The notes under the pieces: generated by a model
Told to the model about the DNA's origin: nothing
Databases searched by the model: none
The model's input: the letters and a program-made list of their open reading frames with translations, nothing else
Program-made: the position numbers and the translations under genes
Shown: positions 17,734 to 26,976 of the stretch, piece after piece
How the letters are laid out: every line of letters starts with the position of its first letter
Position numbering within the stretch: the first letter of the stretch is position 1
From: an uncultured Prevotellaceae bacterium
GTDB taxonomy: Bacteria > Bacteroidota > Bacteroidia > Bacteroidales > Bacteroidaceae
Direction: 5' to 3'
Length of the DNA stretch: 56,680 nucleotides
Assembly: GCA_902771155.1 (NCBI GenBank)
Contig: CACXVS010000016.1
Coordinates: 1 to 56,680 of the forward strand

Positions 17734-17764
17734 AATAGTAAAATGATAAAACAGAAATAATAAG
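17727..17764 (+). repeat. 8-bp-period stop-rich tract at the holB/ricT junction
   Basis: Units approximating AGTAAAAT, AGTAAAAT, GATAAAAC. TAA recurs every 8 bp three times, starting with the holB stop codon itself, so all three frames are closed before the next gene. Confidence 0.6.
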
Positions 17765-17766
17765 AT

Positions 17767-18927
17767 ATGACAGAGAAAACGAAAGAAATGCCCATCAAAG
17801 TAGGTTGTGACCGGGGTTTATGCCATGCAGCCGTAGGCCGTCAGGATCGTCAACTGAACACCTATGACTGGCTCGCTGATGTTCCTGGGAATGCCGATGT
17901 TACCGACCTTGTTGAGGTACAGTTCAAGCATACCCGCAAGGGATATTATCATAATGTGAACCACCTGGATCTGAAGAAAGGTGACGTGGTGGCCGTTGAA
18001 GCCAGTCCCGGACACGATATCGGTGTAGTGACACTCACGGGACGCCTCGTCAAGTTGCAGGTAAAGAAGGCCAATCTGAAATCAGCCGATGACATCAAAC
18101 GTATCTATCGTATAGCCCGTACTACTGATATGGAGAAATACCGCGAGGCAAAAGCCCGTGAGCATAATACGATGATTGAAAGCCGTCAGATAGCCAAGGG
18201 ACTTGGGCTCGACATGAAAATTGGCGATGTGGAGTATCAGGGCGACGGTAACAAGGCCATCTTCTATTATATCGCTGACGAACGAGTGGATTTCCGTCAG
18301 CTGATCAAGGATCTGGCTGCGGCCTTTCATGTGCGCATCGAGATGAAGCAGATTGGTGCCCGTCAGGAAGCAGGGCGCATTGGAGGAACAGGCCCTTGTG
18401 GAAGGGAGCTCTGCTGTGCCACCTGGATGAAGAATTTCTCAAGTGTCAGCACCAACGCAGCGCGCTTTCAGGATATCTCACTCAATCCCCAGAAGCTGGC
18501 AGGTATGTGTGCCAAACTGAAGTGCTGCCTGAACTACGAGGTGGACGACTACGTGGAAGCCGGCAAGCGATTGCCTAATAAGGATGTTGTCCTTCAGACA
18601 CAGGATGCCGACTACCATCTCTTTAAGAGTGATATCCTAGCAGGAATGGTGACCTACTCTACTGATAAGAACATCGCTGCAAACATAGAGACCATCACGG
18701 CTGAGCGCGCCAAGCAGATCATCGAAATGAACCGCCAAGGAGAAAAGCCCGTATCCCTACAGGACAACGGTAAGAAACCTGTAGAAGAGAAGGAACATAT
18801 CGATCTGGCCGGAGGCGATATCAGCCGCTTCGACAAAACCAAGAAGAAGAAAAAGAAGAAAAAGCATAACAATCGTCCCGAAAGCAGTAACGACAGAGAA
18901 GGGAACGGCAACAAGCATGCAGAGTAA
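17767..18927 (+). CDS. ricT: PSP1-domain protein, RicT (YaaT) homologue
   Basis: 386 residues with a PSP1 C-terminal-type domain. The cysteine-rich signatures CDRGLCHAAV, GTGPCGRELCCATW and MCAKLKCCLNYE match B. subtilis RicT, part of an iron-sulfur-containing complex that modulates RNase Y and RNA maturation. In Bacteroidetes the role is not established. The C-terminus is a lysine-rich tail (KTKKKKKKKKHNN), probably disordered and RNA-binding. Its last 11 nt overlap gldH, suggesting translational coupling. Confidence 0.85.
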   Translation: MTEKTKEMPIKVGCDRGLCHAAVGRQDRQLNTYDWLADVPGNADVTDLVEVQFKHTRKGYYHNVNHLDLKKGDVVAVEASPGHDIGVVTLTGRLVKLQVKKANLKSADDIKRIYRIARTTDMEKYREAKAREHNTMIESRQIAKGLGLDMKIGDVEYQGDGNKAIFYYIADERVDFRQLIKDLAAAFHVRIEMKQIGARQEAGRIGGTGPCGRELCCATWMKNFSSVSTNAARFQDISLNPQKLAGMCAKLKCCLNYEVDDYVEAGKRLPNKDVVLQTQDADYHLFKSDILAGMVTYSTDKNIAANIETITAERAKQIIEMNRQGEKPVSLQDNGKKPVEEKEHIDLAGGDISRFDKTKKKKKKKKHNNRPESSNDREGNGNKHAE

Positions 18928-19384
18928 GCACCTCCTGAGATTTCTGATTCTGGCAACAGGGCTGACACTCTGTGCCTGTGGTCGCCAGAAAGTCTACAGC
19001 CATTTTGAGCATATTTCAGACACTGGCTGGGAGAAAGTGGACACTATAGACTTCTTCGTTTCGCCTGTGGCAGAAAGCGGAACCTACCAAGAAGCACTGG
19101 AACTGCGTATCGACAACACATTCCCTTTCCAGTCTCTGGCTATGGAGATTACCCAGACTATTATTCCTGAAGGTAGAAATGAGCAGTTCAATAAGATTTG
19201 TGCTATCATTGACCAGAATGGGAAGATGATAGGAGCCGGGGTCAGTCTTTTTCAGTACACCCTCCCGTATAACGACATCAAACTAAACCGTGGTGACTCC
19301 TTACACATCACCGTTGTTCACAGTATGAAACGCGAGATTATGCCAGGCATCATCGACGTGGGTATTACGCTGACAAAAGAATAG
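18917..19384 (+). CDS. gldH: GldH-like gliding-motility lipoprotein
   Basis: 155 residues beginning MQSKHLLRFLILATGLTLCA, then Cys21 (lipobox LCAC) for lipid attachment. The body matches the GldH family seen throughout Bacteroidetes, including non-motile ones, in the same holB-ricT-gldH order. It overlaps ricT by 11 nt and ends 3 nt from the convergent rodA. GldH was found through gliding mutants in Flavobacterium; its biochemical function is unknown and gliding itself is not implied here. Confidence 0.82.
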   Translation: MQSKHLLRFLILATGLTLCACGRQKVYSHFEHISDTGWEKVDTIDFFVSPVAESGTYQEALELRIDNTFPFQSLAMEITQTIIPEGRNEQFNKICAIIDQNGKMIGAGVSLFQYTLPYNDIKLNRGDSLHITVVHSMKREIMPGIIDVGITLTKE

Positions 19385-19387
19385 CAA

Positions 19388-20863
19388 TCAGTGGCGTATC
19401 AGATTCCTGCCAGCATCAATACGTAGGAAGATAAACAACAGGATGGTAAAGCCCCAGAGCGAAGAACCTCCATAGCTGAAGAAAGGTAGCGGAATACCGA
19501 TAACTGGGGTGAGGCCCAATACCATTCCCACATTGATAAAGACGTGGAAAAGAAAGATACTCAACACACAATAGCCATAGACACGTCCGAAAGTGTATGG
19601 CTGGCGCTCAGCCAAATGGATAAGTCGCAGGATCAATGCCAGAAACAACAGCAAAACACCTGCAGAACCAACAAAGCCTTCCTCCTCACCTACCGTACAG
19701 AAAATAAAGTCAGTGTCCTGCTCAGGTACGAACTTCAGCTTCGTCTGTGTCCCATTTAGAAAGCCCTTGCCCTCCAAACCGCCAGAACCTATGGCAATCT
19801 CACTCTGATGCACATTATAACCCGCACCTTTCAGATCCTCCTCAAGTCCCAACAGCACATTGATACGTACACGCTGGTGAGGCTCCATCACATTGTTCAG
19901 CATATAGTCGGCCAGATTGAAGAATACCACAGAGCCTACAGTGAACGCTGCAATCCAAAGATAACTGTGGATGCGAGTGGCCAAAGACTGCCATATCAGA
20001 TAACCTATCAAAAGGGCGCATATCACCAGTTCTACATACACCACATTAAAGGGGATGACAAACAGCGAGAACAACATGGCAACCAAACTTATACCGACAC
20101 AGATTAATAAAAGACGGACAGCTTCCTTCTTGTCGTTACAGTAGATCCACACCATCGCACCTGAGAATATCTGCACAAGCAGGAGGACGACGAACTTACC
20201 GACAGACGTGGGAGTATAGAATATCATCGTATCGGCATACCGGATGCCCACCACGAAATAGAGCACCATGGCTACTCCTGTAAACAAGATGCTGCCTGGC
20301 ATGCCTTCCCTGTAGAACATCAGGAAGAAAGCCACATAGACCAGTGCAGAACCCGTTTCTCGCTGTAAGACGATGAAAAGCATCGGCACAACGATGATAG
20401 CCAGAGCGGCTGCAAAATGCTGCCATTTCTGAATAGTATACCCATAAATGCTCATCAACTTCGCCAAAGCCAGTGCCGTAGCAAACTTGGCAAACTCTGC
20501 CGGTTGCAGTCGCAGGGGACCAAGTACCAGCCATGATCGGGAGCCCTTAATACTGTGAGGGTTAAAGATTGTTGCAAAGAGCAGCACTAACATAAACCCA
20601 TAAATAAAGAAGGAGAACATGTCGTAGTAGCGGTCGTCGAGCATCAGCAGCACAAAGCCCAAAATAATCGATGTGCCAATCCAGATAATCTGCATACCAG
20701 AACGCGTGTCGAGACTGAAGATATCTGTGTCACCATAAGAATAGCTCGCTCCACAGACGCTGACCCACCCGAAAATGAGCAGAGCGAGGTAGATGACAAC
20801 CGTCCACCAGTCGAGTGAGCGAATGACGCCTTTCTGTTTCTTATTATCTGTCTGCGGTACCAT
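19388..20863 (-). CDS. rodA: Rod-shape peptidoglycan polymerase RodA (SEDS)
   Basis: Membrane glycosyltransferase that polymerises lateral-wall peptidoglycan with PBP2. 491 residues with about ten helices. SEDS marks are GSRSWLVLGPLRLQPAEFAK, QRETGSALVY, GSGGLEGKG, PEQDTDFIFCTVGEEEGFVG and IGIPLPFFSYGGSSLW. It is the last gene of purH-mreBCD-mrdA-rodA and overlaps mrdA by 20 nt. Confidence 0.96.
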   Translation of the reverse strand: MVPQTDNKKQKGVIRSLDWWTVVIYLALLIFGWVSVCGASYSYGDTDIFSLDTRSGMQIIWIGTSIILGFVLLMLDDRYYDMFSFFIYGFMLVLLFATIFNPHSIKGSRSWLVLGPLRLQPAEFAKFATALALAKLMSIYGYTIQKWQHFAAALAIIVVPMLFIVLQRETGSALVYVAFFLMFYREGMPGSILFTGVAMVLYFVVGIRYADTMIFYTPTSVGKFVVLLLVQIFSGAMVWIYCNDKKEAVRLLLICVGISLVAMLFSLFVIPFNVVYVELVICALLIGYLIWQSLATRIHSYLWIAAFTVGSVVFFNLADYMLNNVMEPHQRVRINVLLGLEEDLKGAGYNVHQSEIAIGSGGLEGKGFLNGTQTKLKFVPEQDTDFIFCTVGEEEGFVGSAGVLLLFLALILRLIHLAERQPYTFGRVYGYCVLSIFLFHVFINVGMVLGLTPVIGIPLPFFSYGGSSLWGFTILLFIFLRIDAGRNLIRH

Positions 20864-22706
20864 AAGCTATTCTGCGTTCTTGAATGTTCTTTGCCTTAGC
20901 CTCAGAGGCCTCAGAGAGTTTTCCTTTGATATATTTCTCCATGATCAGTCCACCGATGGGCACACCATATGTAGCACCCCAACCACCATTCTCCACATAG
21001 ACAGCTACTGCTATCTGGGGATTATTCATGGGTGCGAAGCCCATAAATACAGAGTGGTCGTGACCTTTGTTCTGGGCTGTACCGGTCTTGCCGCAAGCCT
21101 CGAAGTCGTATTTTGCGAGCTCATGGCAGGTTCCGCCCAATGCTGAAGAGCGCATACCTTGCACCACGTAGTCGTAAGCCTCCCGACTAGCCTTGGTATA
21201 GTGCTTGCGGGTGTAAACGGTATCGAGGGCCTCGCCTTGCACCTTTCTCACCACGTGGGGCACGTAGAAATAGCCTCTATTGGCGATGGTTGCACCAAGG
21301 TTGGCAATCTGAAGCGGTGTAGCATTGACCTCACCTTGTCCAATGGCGATGGAAATCACTGTCAGACCATTCCAGGACCCCTTATACGCCTTATCATAGA
21401 ACTGCGAATTAGGGATCAGACCACGCTTCTCACCTGGAAGGTCAACACCTAACCGGTAGCCAAAACCCATGCTTACCATATAGTCACGCCAGGTGTCCAT
21501 CGCTTTCTGCACCGATCCGTATTTCGAGATGTTGGTGTTGATCATGTGATAGAGTCCCCAGCAGAAATAGCCATTACAAGAAGTGCTCAGTGCCGGAACT
21601 AGTGGCAAAGGCGCCCCATGACCGTGACAACCTACACGAAGACCTTTGAACACGAATCCATGACTACATGGATACTGTGTGGTGGGAGTGATAACGCCCT
21701 CTGTCAGGAAAGTCAGTCCTTGTGTGGTCTTAAAGGTCGAGCCCGGAGGATACTGACCCATGATACTGCGGTTAAGCAATGGCTTCCACACATCCTGACT
21801 CAGCAAACGGTGATTCTTCGAGCGCTGGCGTCCCACCATCATACGGGGATCGTACGAGGGAGACGACACCATGCAAAGCACCTCTCCCGTTGAGGGTTCG
21901 ATAGCCACAATGCTACCTATCTTCCCTTCCATCAACCGTTCACCCAGAGCCTGTAGCTCTGCATCAATGGCCAGTGTCAGATTCTTGCCAGGCTGTGCGC
22001 GCTGATCGAGTTCTCCATTCCTGTACCTGCCCTGCACACGTCCATGGGCATCGCGGAGCAGGATCTGTATGCCCTTCACACCACGCAACTGTTTCTCGTA
22101 CTTACGCTCCACACCCAGTTTCCCAATATAGTCACCAGGCTGGTAATAGTCGTCTTCTTCAATATCGGCTGGCGAAACCTCAGCCACATCGCCCAGTACA
22201 TGAGCAGCCATTGGCGACTGATACTGTCGCACACTACGCTTCTGCACATAGAAGCCGGGGAATCGGAACATCTTCTCCTGAAAAATGCTGAAATCTTTAT
22301 CCGACAACTGGCTCATAAACAGTTGTTGCGTAAAGCGTGAATAACCAGGATTCTTGTTGCGGTCCTTCATCGTCGCCATACGACGATCGAATTCTTCCTT
22401 CGTAATACCCAGCGTCTGACAGAACTCCATTGTATCCAGGCGTCCCTTTATCTCGTTCATTACCACCATGATGTCGTAAGAGGGCTGGTTATACACCATC
22501 AACTTGCCGTTTCTGTCAGAGATGACGCCACGTGACGGATATTCGATTTTCTTCAAGAAAGCGTTAGAGTCGGCACTTTTCTTATAGTCATCGCTAGTAA
22601 TCTGAAGCGTAAACAGACGAATGATGTAGATAGCCACAATCAAAGTAGCCACCCACCCTATGACATAGCGTCTGTAATCAAGATCGTGATCCTTATTATT
22701 CTTCAC
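20844..22706 (-). CDS. mrdA: Penicillin-binding protein 2
   Basis: Transpeptidase partner of RodA for cell elongation. 620 residues: one N-terminal membrane helix (about 12-35), a pedestal region, then the transpeptidase domain with Ser323 of STFK, SCN at 376-378 and KTG at 540-542. The N-terminal start overlaps mreD by 4 nt (ATGA type), indicating coupling. Beta-lactams would target Ser323. Confidence 0.96.
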   Translation of the reverse strand: MKNNKDHDLDYRRYVIGWVATLIVAIYIIRLFTLQITSDDYKKSADSNAFLKKIEYPSRGVISDRNGKLMVYNQPSYDIMVVMNEIKGRLDTMEFCQTLGITKEEFDRRMATMKDRNKNPGYSRFTQQLFMSQLSDKDFSIFQEKMFRFPGFYVQKRSVRQYQSPMAAHVLGDVAEVSPADIEEDDYYQPGDYIGKLGVERKYEKQLRGVKGIQILLRDAHGRVQGRYRNGELDQRAQPGKNLTLAIDAELQALGERLMEGKIGSIVAIEPSTGEVLCMVSSPSYDPRMMVGRQRSKNHRLLSQDVWKPLLNRSIMGQYPPGSTFKTTQGLTFLTEGVITPTTQYPCSHGFVFKGLRVGCHGHGAPLPLVPALSTSCNGYFCWGLYHMINTNISKYGSVQKAMDTWRDYMVSMGFGYRLGVDLPGEKRGLIPNSQFYDKAYKGSWNGLTVISIAIGQGEVNATPLQIANLGATIANRGYFYVPHVVRKVQGEALDTVYTRKHYTKASREAYDYVVQGMRSSALGGTCHELAKYDFEACGKTGTAQNKGHDHSVFMGFAPMNNPQIAVAVYVENGGWGATYGVPIGGLIMEKYIKGKLSEASEAKAKNIQERRIAYGTADR

Positions 22707-23197
22707 CTTGAGCGAATACTTTCTACCGCAAATATCAATAACAGTGTAATCAGAGCACTGCCACCAGCGCGCATGAGCCAGAGATGCCAGTTAAAGAAAG
22801 AGAACGACTCTAAGGCAAAGAACACCAGACAATAGAACGTCACCATAATGGCACAGAGTGTGGCAAACTTACTCATACCCAATGTTGATGCTGATGTTTT
22901 GAGATTCTCTGCCGAATCACGAGGAACCAGAGGTTCAAGCAGATAAGGCTGGATAAAGCCGACGAGCGTCATACAACCAGCTGCCAGACCTGGCGTGTTG
23001 GAAACGATGTCGATCATCAGACCTAACGAGAAGTTCCATAGCAGAATCATCCACATCGGCGTACCACGTCTGAAGGTAATGGCAAAGAACACATAGAGCA
23101 AAGGCGTAGCCACCTGAAACAGGCAGACATGGTTCAGGACCAGCATCTGCACCAATAGGAGCAACACAAACATTATCAACCGATCTACATGTTCCAT
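22703..23197 (-). CDS. mreD: Rod shape-determining protein MreD
   Basis: 164 residues, almost entirely hydrophobic with five to six membrane segments and the MreD-like GLMIDIVSNTPGLAAG stretch. It is assigned mainly by position between mreC and mrdA, as MreD sequences diverge strongly. 3 nt separate it from mreC and it overlaps mrdA by 4 nt. Confidence 0.88.
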   Translation of the reverse strand: MEHVDRLIMFVLLLLVQMLVLNHVCLFQVATPLLYVFFAITFRRGTPMWMILLWNFSLGLMIDIVSNTPGLAAGCMTLVGFIQPYLLEPLVPRDSAENLKTSASTLGMSKFATLCAIMVTFYCLVFFALESFSFFNWHLWLMRAGGSALITLLLIFAVESIRSR

Positions 23198-23200
23198 ACC

Positions 23201-24064
23201 TTATCTCTTTACGTTCATCGAATCCCTTGCAGCCTGCATGATAGCAGCACGCTCAGCAATGCCCTTATCACTGATCACCACCACGTCGCGAACACAACTG
23301 AAGTCGGTGCTCAACTGCACCTTCAACTTGTACGACAAACCGTCGCTCGAGTTATAAGCCTGTTCAATCTTACCAACCAGGACACCTGAAGGGAAGATTG
23401 AAGAAAAACCACTGGTTACTACCCACTCTCCCAACTTGAACTTCGCATGGCGAGGCACGTCCTCCACATAAGCCACAGTAGGATCGCCACCATACCAATG
23501 CAAATAACCGAAATAGCCACGTCCACGTATCATGCAACTGATGCGAGAGGAGGTAGCGTTCAAAACAGGGATGACCACCGAATAGTGATCGCCCACCAGA
23601 TAGACGACGCCCACGACACCATTGCCACAAGCCACGCCCATATCCACCTCCACACCGTCTTTTCGCCCCTTGTCGATGGTCATCAAGTTTTCAACCTTAT
23701 TCAGCGAGTTATCTACAACCTTAGCCGGTATCAGTTGGTACTGGCTCAGAAACTGCAGTTCTTTGCGTTCCATGTCGGTAGTATCAGCCGTTGCATCAGC
23801 ATAGAGTCGCCTCAACTGATCTAACTGTCTCTCCAGATAGAAGTTACGGATCGAGAGTTCCTCGTTGGCCTTCTTCATGGTGAGATACGCCAAGGCGTTA
23901 CTCTCCCACTCATAAGCCTTCCCCGCTACCGCATTGGCAGAAGAGAGCCAGACACTCCCCTGATAGCTGTTGTACTGAAACAACAGAACACCACTGATTA
24001 CTTCCAATAAGAGGAAAAGTAACCAGTGATGATACTTCTTCAGGAAATCCAGCAGGTTGCGCAT
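23201..24064 (-). CDS. mreC: Rod shape-determining protein MreC
   Basis: 287 residues: an N-terminal membrane helix (about 12-30), a coiled coil (about 60-95), then the beta-barrel domain with GRKDGVEVDMGVACGNGVVG and GEWVVTSGFSSIFPSGVLVG. MreC bridges MreB to PBP2 in the periplasm. Lies 7 nt downstream of mreB. Confidence 0.94.
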   Translation of the reverse strand: MRNLLDFLKKYHHWLLFLLLEVISGVLLFQYNSYQGSVWLSSANAVAGKAYEWESNALAYLTMKKANEELSIRNFYLERQLDQLRRLYADATADTTDMERKELQFLSQYQLIPAKVVDNSLNKVENLMTIDKGRKDGVEVDMGVACGNGVVGVVYLVGDHYSVVIPVLNATSSRISCMIRGRGYFGYLHWYGGDPTVAYVEDVPRHAKFKLGEWVVTSGFSSIFPSGVLVGKIEQAYNSSDGLSYKLKVQLSTDFSCVRDVVVISDKGIAERAAIMQAARDSMNVKR

Positions 24065-24071
24065 TCCCGGG

Positions 24072-25094
24072 TTACCTCATCAGGAAAGTAAACCGTTCAA
24101 TATTCTTCAGTGCGATACCCGCTCCCTTAGCCACACTGTGGAGGGGATCTTCAGGCACATGGAAGGGGATGTGCATCTTTTCGGTCAGACGCTTATCGAG
24201 ACCGCGGAGCAAGGCACCTCCACCAGCCAGATAGATACCGTTCTTCACGATATCGGCATAGAGTTCAGGCGGTGTGTTCTCGAGGGCCGACAGCACAGCA
24301 TTCTCAATTTTCGACACTGTCTTGTCCAGGCAGTGGGCAATCTCCTGATAACATACGGGCACTTCCATCGGCAGAGCCGTAATACGGTTAGGTCCGTGGA
24401 CGATATAATCCTCAGGAGCCTCCTCAGCAAGATCAGTCAGGGCAGAACCTACATTGATCTTGATGCGTTCCGCCATACGCTCGCTGACCTTCACGTTATG
24501 CTGACGATACATATATTCCTGGATATCAGCCGTCAGGTCGTCGCCTGCAGTACGGATAGAGTTGTTACAAACGATGCCACCCAAGGAAATCACAGCAATC
24601 TCGGTAGAACCACCACCGATATCCACGATCATGTTACCCTCAGGTGCCTCGACATCAATACCGATACCAATAGCAGCAGCCATCGGCTCGAAAATCAGAT
24701 ACACGTCGCGGCCGTCAGCATGCTCAGCAGAGTCGCGAACAGCACGAAGCTCCACCTCGGTAGAACCCGAAGGCACACCAATCACCATACGTAGAGAGGG
24801 TGAAAACAGACGAGAACCCGAGTGAACCATCTTTATCAGACCGCGCATCATCTGCTCACAAGCAGAGAAGTCGGCAATCACACCGTCACGCAATGGACGA
24901 ATGGTGCGAATGTTCTCGTGTGTCTTTTCATACATCATCTTCGCCTCGTTACCCACAGCAACCATCTTGTCGGTACGGCGATCCAGTGCAACCACCGAAG
25001 GCTCATCAACCACAATCTTGTCATCACTGATAATGATCGTGTTGGCCGTGCCCAGGTCCATTGCTATCTCTTGCACAAAACTAAAAAATCCCAT
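24072..25094 (-). CDS. mreB: Actin-like cell-shape protein MreB
   Basis: 340 residues with the actin-family nucleotide motifs DLGTANTII near residues 13-21 and VDIGGGSTEIAVISLGG. It forms filaments under the inner membrane that guide elongation. The short gap to purH (25095-25126) is an 8-bp-period repeat and no separate promoter was seen, so mreB is probably transcribed from the purH promoter. Confidence 0.97.
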   Translation of the reverse strand: MGFFSFVQEIAMDLGTANTIIISDDKIVVDEPSVVALDRRTDKMVAVGNEAKMMYEKTHENIRTIRPLRDGVIADFSACEQMMRGLIKMVHSGSRLFSPSLRMVIGVPSGSTEVELRAVRDSAEHADGRDVYLIFEPMAAAIGIGIDVEAPEGNMIVDIGGGSTEIAVISLGGIVCNNSIRTAGDDLTADIQEYMYRQHNVKVSERMAERIKINVGSALTDLAEEAPEDYIVHGPNRITALPMEVPVCYQEIAHCLDKTVSKIENAVLSALENTPPELYADIVKNGIYLAGGGALLRGLDKRLTEKMHIPFHVPEDPLHSVAKGAGIALKNIERFTFLMR

Positions 25095-25136
25095 TTTCTT
25101 TTTTACCTTTTTACTTCTTTACCTTTTTACTTCTTC
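25095..25136 (-). repeat. 8-bp-period stop-rich tract at the purH/mreB junction
   Basis: On the minus strand AAGTAAAA, AGGTAAAG, AAGTAAAA, AGGTAAAA. The first unit contains the purH stop codon and encodes its last lysines. TAA recurs at 8-bp spacing and so closes all three frames. Confidence 0.8.
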
Positions 25137-25723
25137 GCAAACCATACATTGATAGCTGTATCGTAGTGGCTACTCACACCGAAGGCACGGGTAGCAAAAT
25201 CACGACGCTGAGCCTTTGTGGTCTCTGCACCCTGCTTGTTCAGGATATCCAGCAACAGACTGTACTCAGCCTTGCTAGGCACAATCACCACGTCGTTGAA
25301 GTTCTTAGCACCGGCACGTATCAGCGAGATACCACCAATGTCGATCTTCTCGATGATGTCTTCCTCCGAGGCACCGCTGGCAACGGTCTGCTCAAACGGA
25401 TAGAGATCCACAATCACCAAGTCGATCTCTGGAATCTCGTACTGCTTCATCTGGTCAAGGTCGCCCTCGTTGTCACGACGGGCCAGGATACCTCCGAACA
25501 CTTTCGGATGCAAGGTCTTCACACGGCCACCAAGGATAGAGGGATACGTCGTGACGTCCTCAACCTTCTGACACTCATAGCCGAGCGACTCAATAAACTT
25601 CTGTGTACCACCTGTAGAAAGGAACTTCACACCTTCCTCATTCAACTTCTTGAGGAGCTCGTCGAGTCCGTCCTTGTGGAATACCGACACCAATGCGGTC
25701 TTAATTTTCTTAGTCTCTGCCAT
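25127..25723 (-). CDS. purH: Stand-alone IMP cyclohydrolase domain of PurH
   Basis: 198 residues covering only the N-terminal MGS-like domain of PurH, which closes FAICAR to IMP in the last step of purine synthesis. Signatures: KTALVSVFHKDGLDELLK, FLSTGGTQKFIESLG, GGRVKTLHPKVFGGIL, VDLYPFEQTV and KIDIGGISLIRAGAKNF. The usual bifunctional enzyme is about 500-530 residues with an AICAR transformylase half. Here the frame stops exactly at the domain boundary, inside a repeat tract, and the next gene is mreB. The transformylase must be encoded elsewhere, or the gene has been split or truncated. A 14-bp palindrome lies 8 nt before the start. Confidence 0.92.
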   Translation of the reverse strand: MAETKKIKTALVSVFHKDGLDELLKKLNEEGVKFLSTGGTQKFIESLGYECQKVEDVTTYPSILGGRVKTLHPKVFGGILARRDNEGDLDQMKQYEIPEIDLVIVDLYPFEQTVASGASEEDIIEKIDIGGISLIRAGAKNFNDVVIVPSKAEYSLLLDILNKQGAETTKAQRRDFATRAFGVSSHYDTAINVWFAKK

Positions 25724-25730
25724 TTTTTTA

Positions 25731-25744
25731 TTATAACGTTATAA
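25731..25744. promoter_or_regulatory. 14-bp palindrome before purH, possible operator
   Basis: TTATAACGTTATAA lies between the -7 element and the ATG. Its AACGTT centre is the core seen in many LacI/PurR-family operators. The identity of a regulator is inference. Confidence 0.4.
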
Positions 25745-25761
25745 AACAATCCTATTGGGCT

Positions 25762-25770
25762 GCAAAGATA
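25762..25770 (-). promoter_or_regulatory. Promoter -7 element of the purH-mre operon
   Basis: TATCTTTGC on the minus strand, 38 nt from the purH ATG. No TTG is present at the -33 position; that region is the 3' arm and T-tract of the asnA terminator. Confidence 0.6.
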
Positions 25771-25825
25771 CAAAAAGAAAACGGATTAATCTTACTTTTC
25801 ATTCCGAAAAATTAGATTAATCCGT
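25771..25825 (-). terminator. Terminator of asnA
   Basis: A 12-bp perfect stem ACGGATTAATCT / AGATTAATCCGT (25825-25814 and 25792-25781, loop 21 nt) followed on the minus strand by TTTCTTTTTG. It runs directly into the purH -7 box. Confidence 0.75.
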
Positions 25826-25861
25826 GTTAAAATATGATAGGTCAATCCCTGCCCCTCAAAT

Positions 25862-26899
25862 CTATATCAAGTTCATGCCTAGTTGCTTGCAGGCTTTGCG
25901 CATGTCATCAGGCCATATAGAGGCCTGAATTTCACCGATATGTCCTTTGTGAAGAAGCACCATACAGAGCCTACTCTGTCCGATACCACCACCTATGGAA
26001 AGCGGCAGACGGTCGTTCAGCAACTGTTGGTGGAAATAGAGCTGTTCGCGTTCCTCCTGTCCTTCGATCTTCAACTGGCGCAACAAGCTCTCCTTATCCA
26101 CGCGGATACCCATCGACGAGAGTTCGAACGAACGCCCCAATACAGGATACCATATCAGGATATCACCATTCAGTCCCTGTCGGCCATTCTCTGCGATAGT
26201 GCTCCAGTCGTCGTAGTCGGGTGCGCGCCCGTCGTGCTTCTCTCCATTCGACAGTTTCCCGCCGATACCGATGATAAACACAGCGCCGTAAGCCTCGCAG
26301 ATGGCATCCTCGCGCTCTTTGGGCGTCTTGTCGGGATACATCTTCAACAACTCCTCAGCATGGATGAAATGGATCTTTTCGGGCAGGAAAGGTTTGATCT
26401 GCGGATAAGTCTCACACGTCAGATATTCTGTACGACGGATGGCCGCATAGATACGCTCCACAATATCCTTCAGAAATGCCACCGTACGATCCTCACGACG
26501 GATGACAGCCTCCCAGTCCCACTGGTCAACGTACAACGAGTGCAGATTGTCGAGTTCCTCATCGGCACGAATGGCGTTCATATCCGTATAGATGCCGTAG
26601 CCCGGCTCTATCTTGTATTCAGCCAGCGAAAGTCGCTTCCATTTGGCAAGCGAATGAACCACCTCGGCCTTTGCGTCACCCAGGTCCTTGATGGGGAAGC
26701 TCACAGGGCGCTCCACACCGTTCAGGTCGTCGTTGATACCCAGTCCCTTCAGTACGAAAAGTGGTGCGGTCACACGACGTAGCCGCAATTCCGTTGAGAG
26801 GTTCTGCTGAAAGAAGTCCTTGATCAGTTTGATACCCTGCTCCGTCTGTTTCATGTCGAGCAGCGGTTCGTACATCACAGGTTGAATGATTTGTCCCAT
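25862..26899 (-). CDS. asnA: Aspartate-ammonia ligase (asparagine synthetase A)
   Basis: Makes asparagine from aspartate, ammonia and ATP. 345 residues, class II tRNA-synthetase-like fold, with LRLRRVTAPLFVLKGLGIND, LHSLYVDQWDWE, IIGIGGKLSNGEKHDGRAPD, SSMGIRVDKESLLRQL and GGGIGQSRLCMVLLHKGHIG. It stands alone with its own promoter (26946-26976) and terminator. A large inverted repeat overlaps the promoter and may regulate it. Confidence 0.97.
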   Translation of the reverse strand: MGQIIQPVMYEPLLDMKQTEQGIKLIKDFFQQNLSTELRLRRVTAPLFVLKGLGINDDLNGVERPVSFPIKDLGDAKAEVVHSLAKWKRLSLAEYKIEPGYGIYTDMNAIRADEELDNLHSLYVDQWDWEAVIRREDRTVAFLKDIVERIYAAIRRTEYLTCETYPQIKPFLPEKIHFIHAEELLKMYPDKTPKEREDAICEAYGAVFIIGIGGKLSNGEKHDGRAPDYDDWSTIAENGRQGLNGDILIWYPVLGRSFELSSMGIRVDKESLLRQLKIEGQEEREQLYFHQQLLNDRLPLSIGGGIGQSRLCMVLLHKGHIGEIQASIWPDDMRKACKQLGMNLI

Positions 26900-26945
26900 A
26901 TCTTAGTCTATGCTCAATTAACGCTACAGCTTTTTCAATTGCGCT

Positions 26946-26976
26946 GCAAAGTTACACATAAAATATCAAAATGCAA
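26946..26976 (-). promoter_or_regulatory. Promoter of asnA
   Basis: TTG (26976-26974), 19 nt, TAACTTTGC (26954-26946). The -33 element lies within the left arm of the inverted repeat at 26968-27035. Confidence 0.7.
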
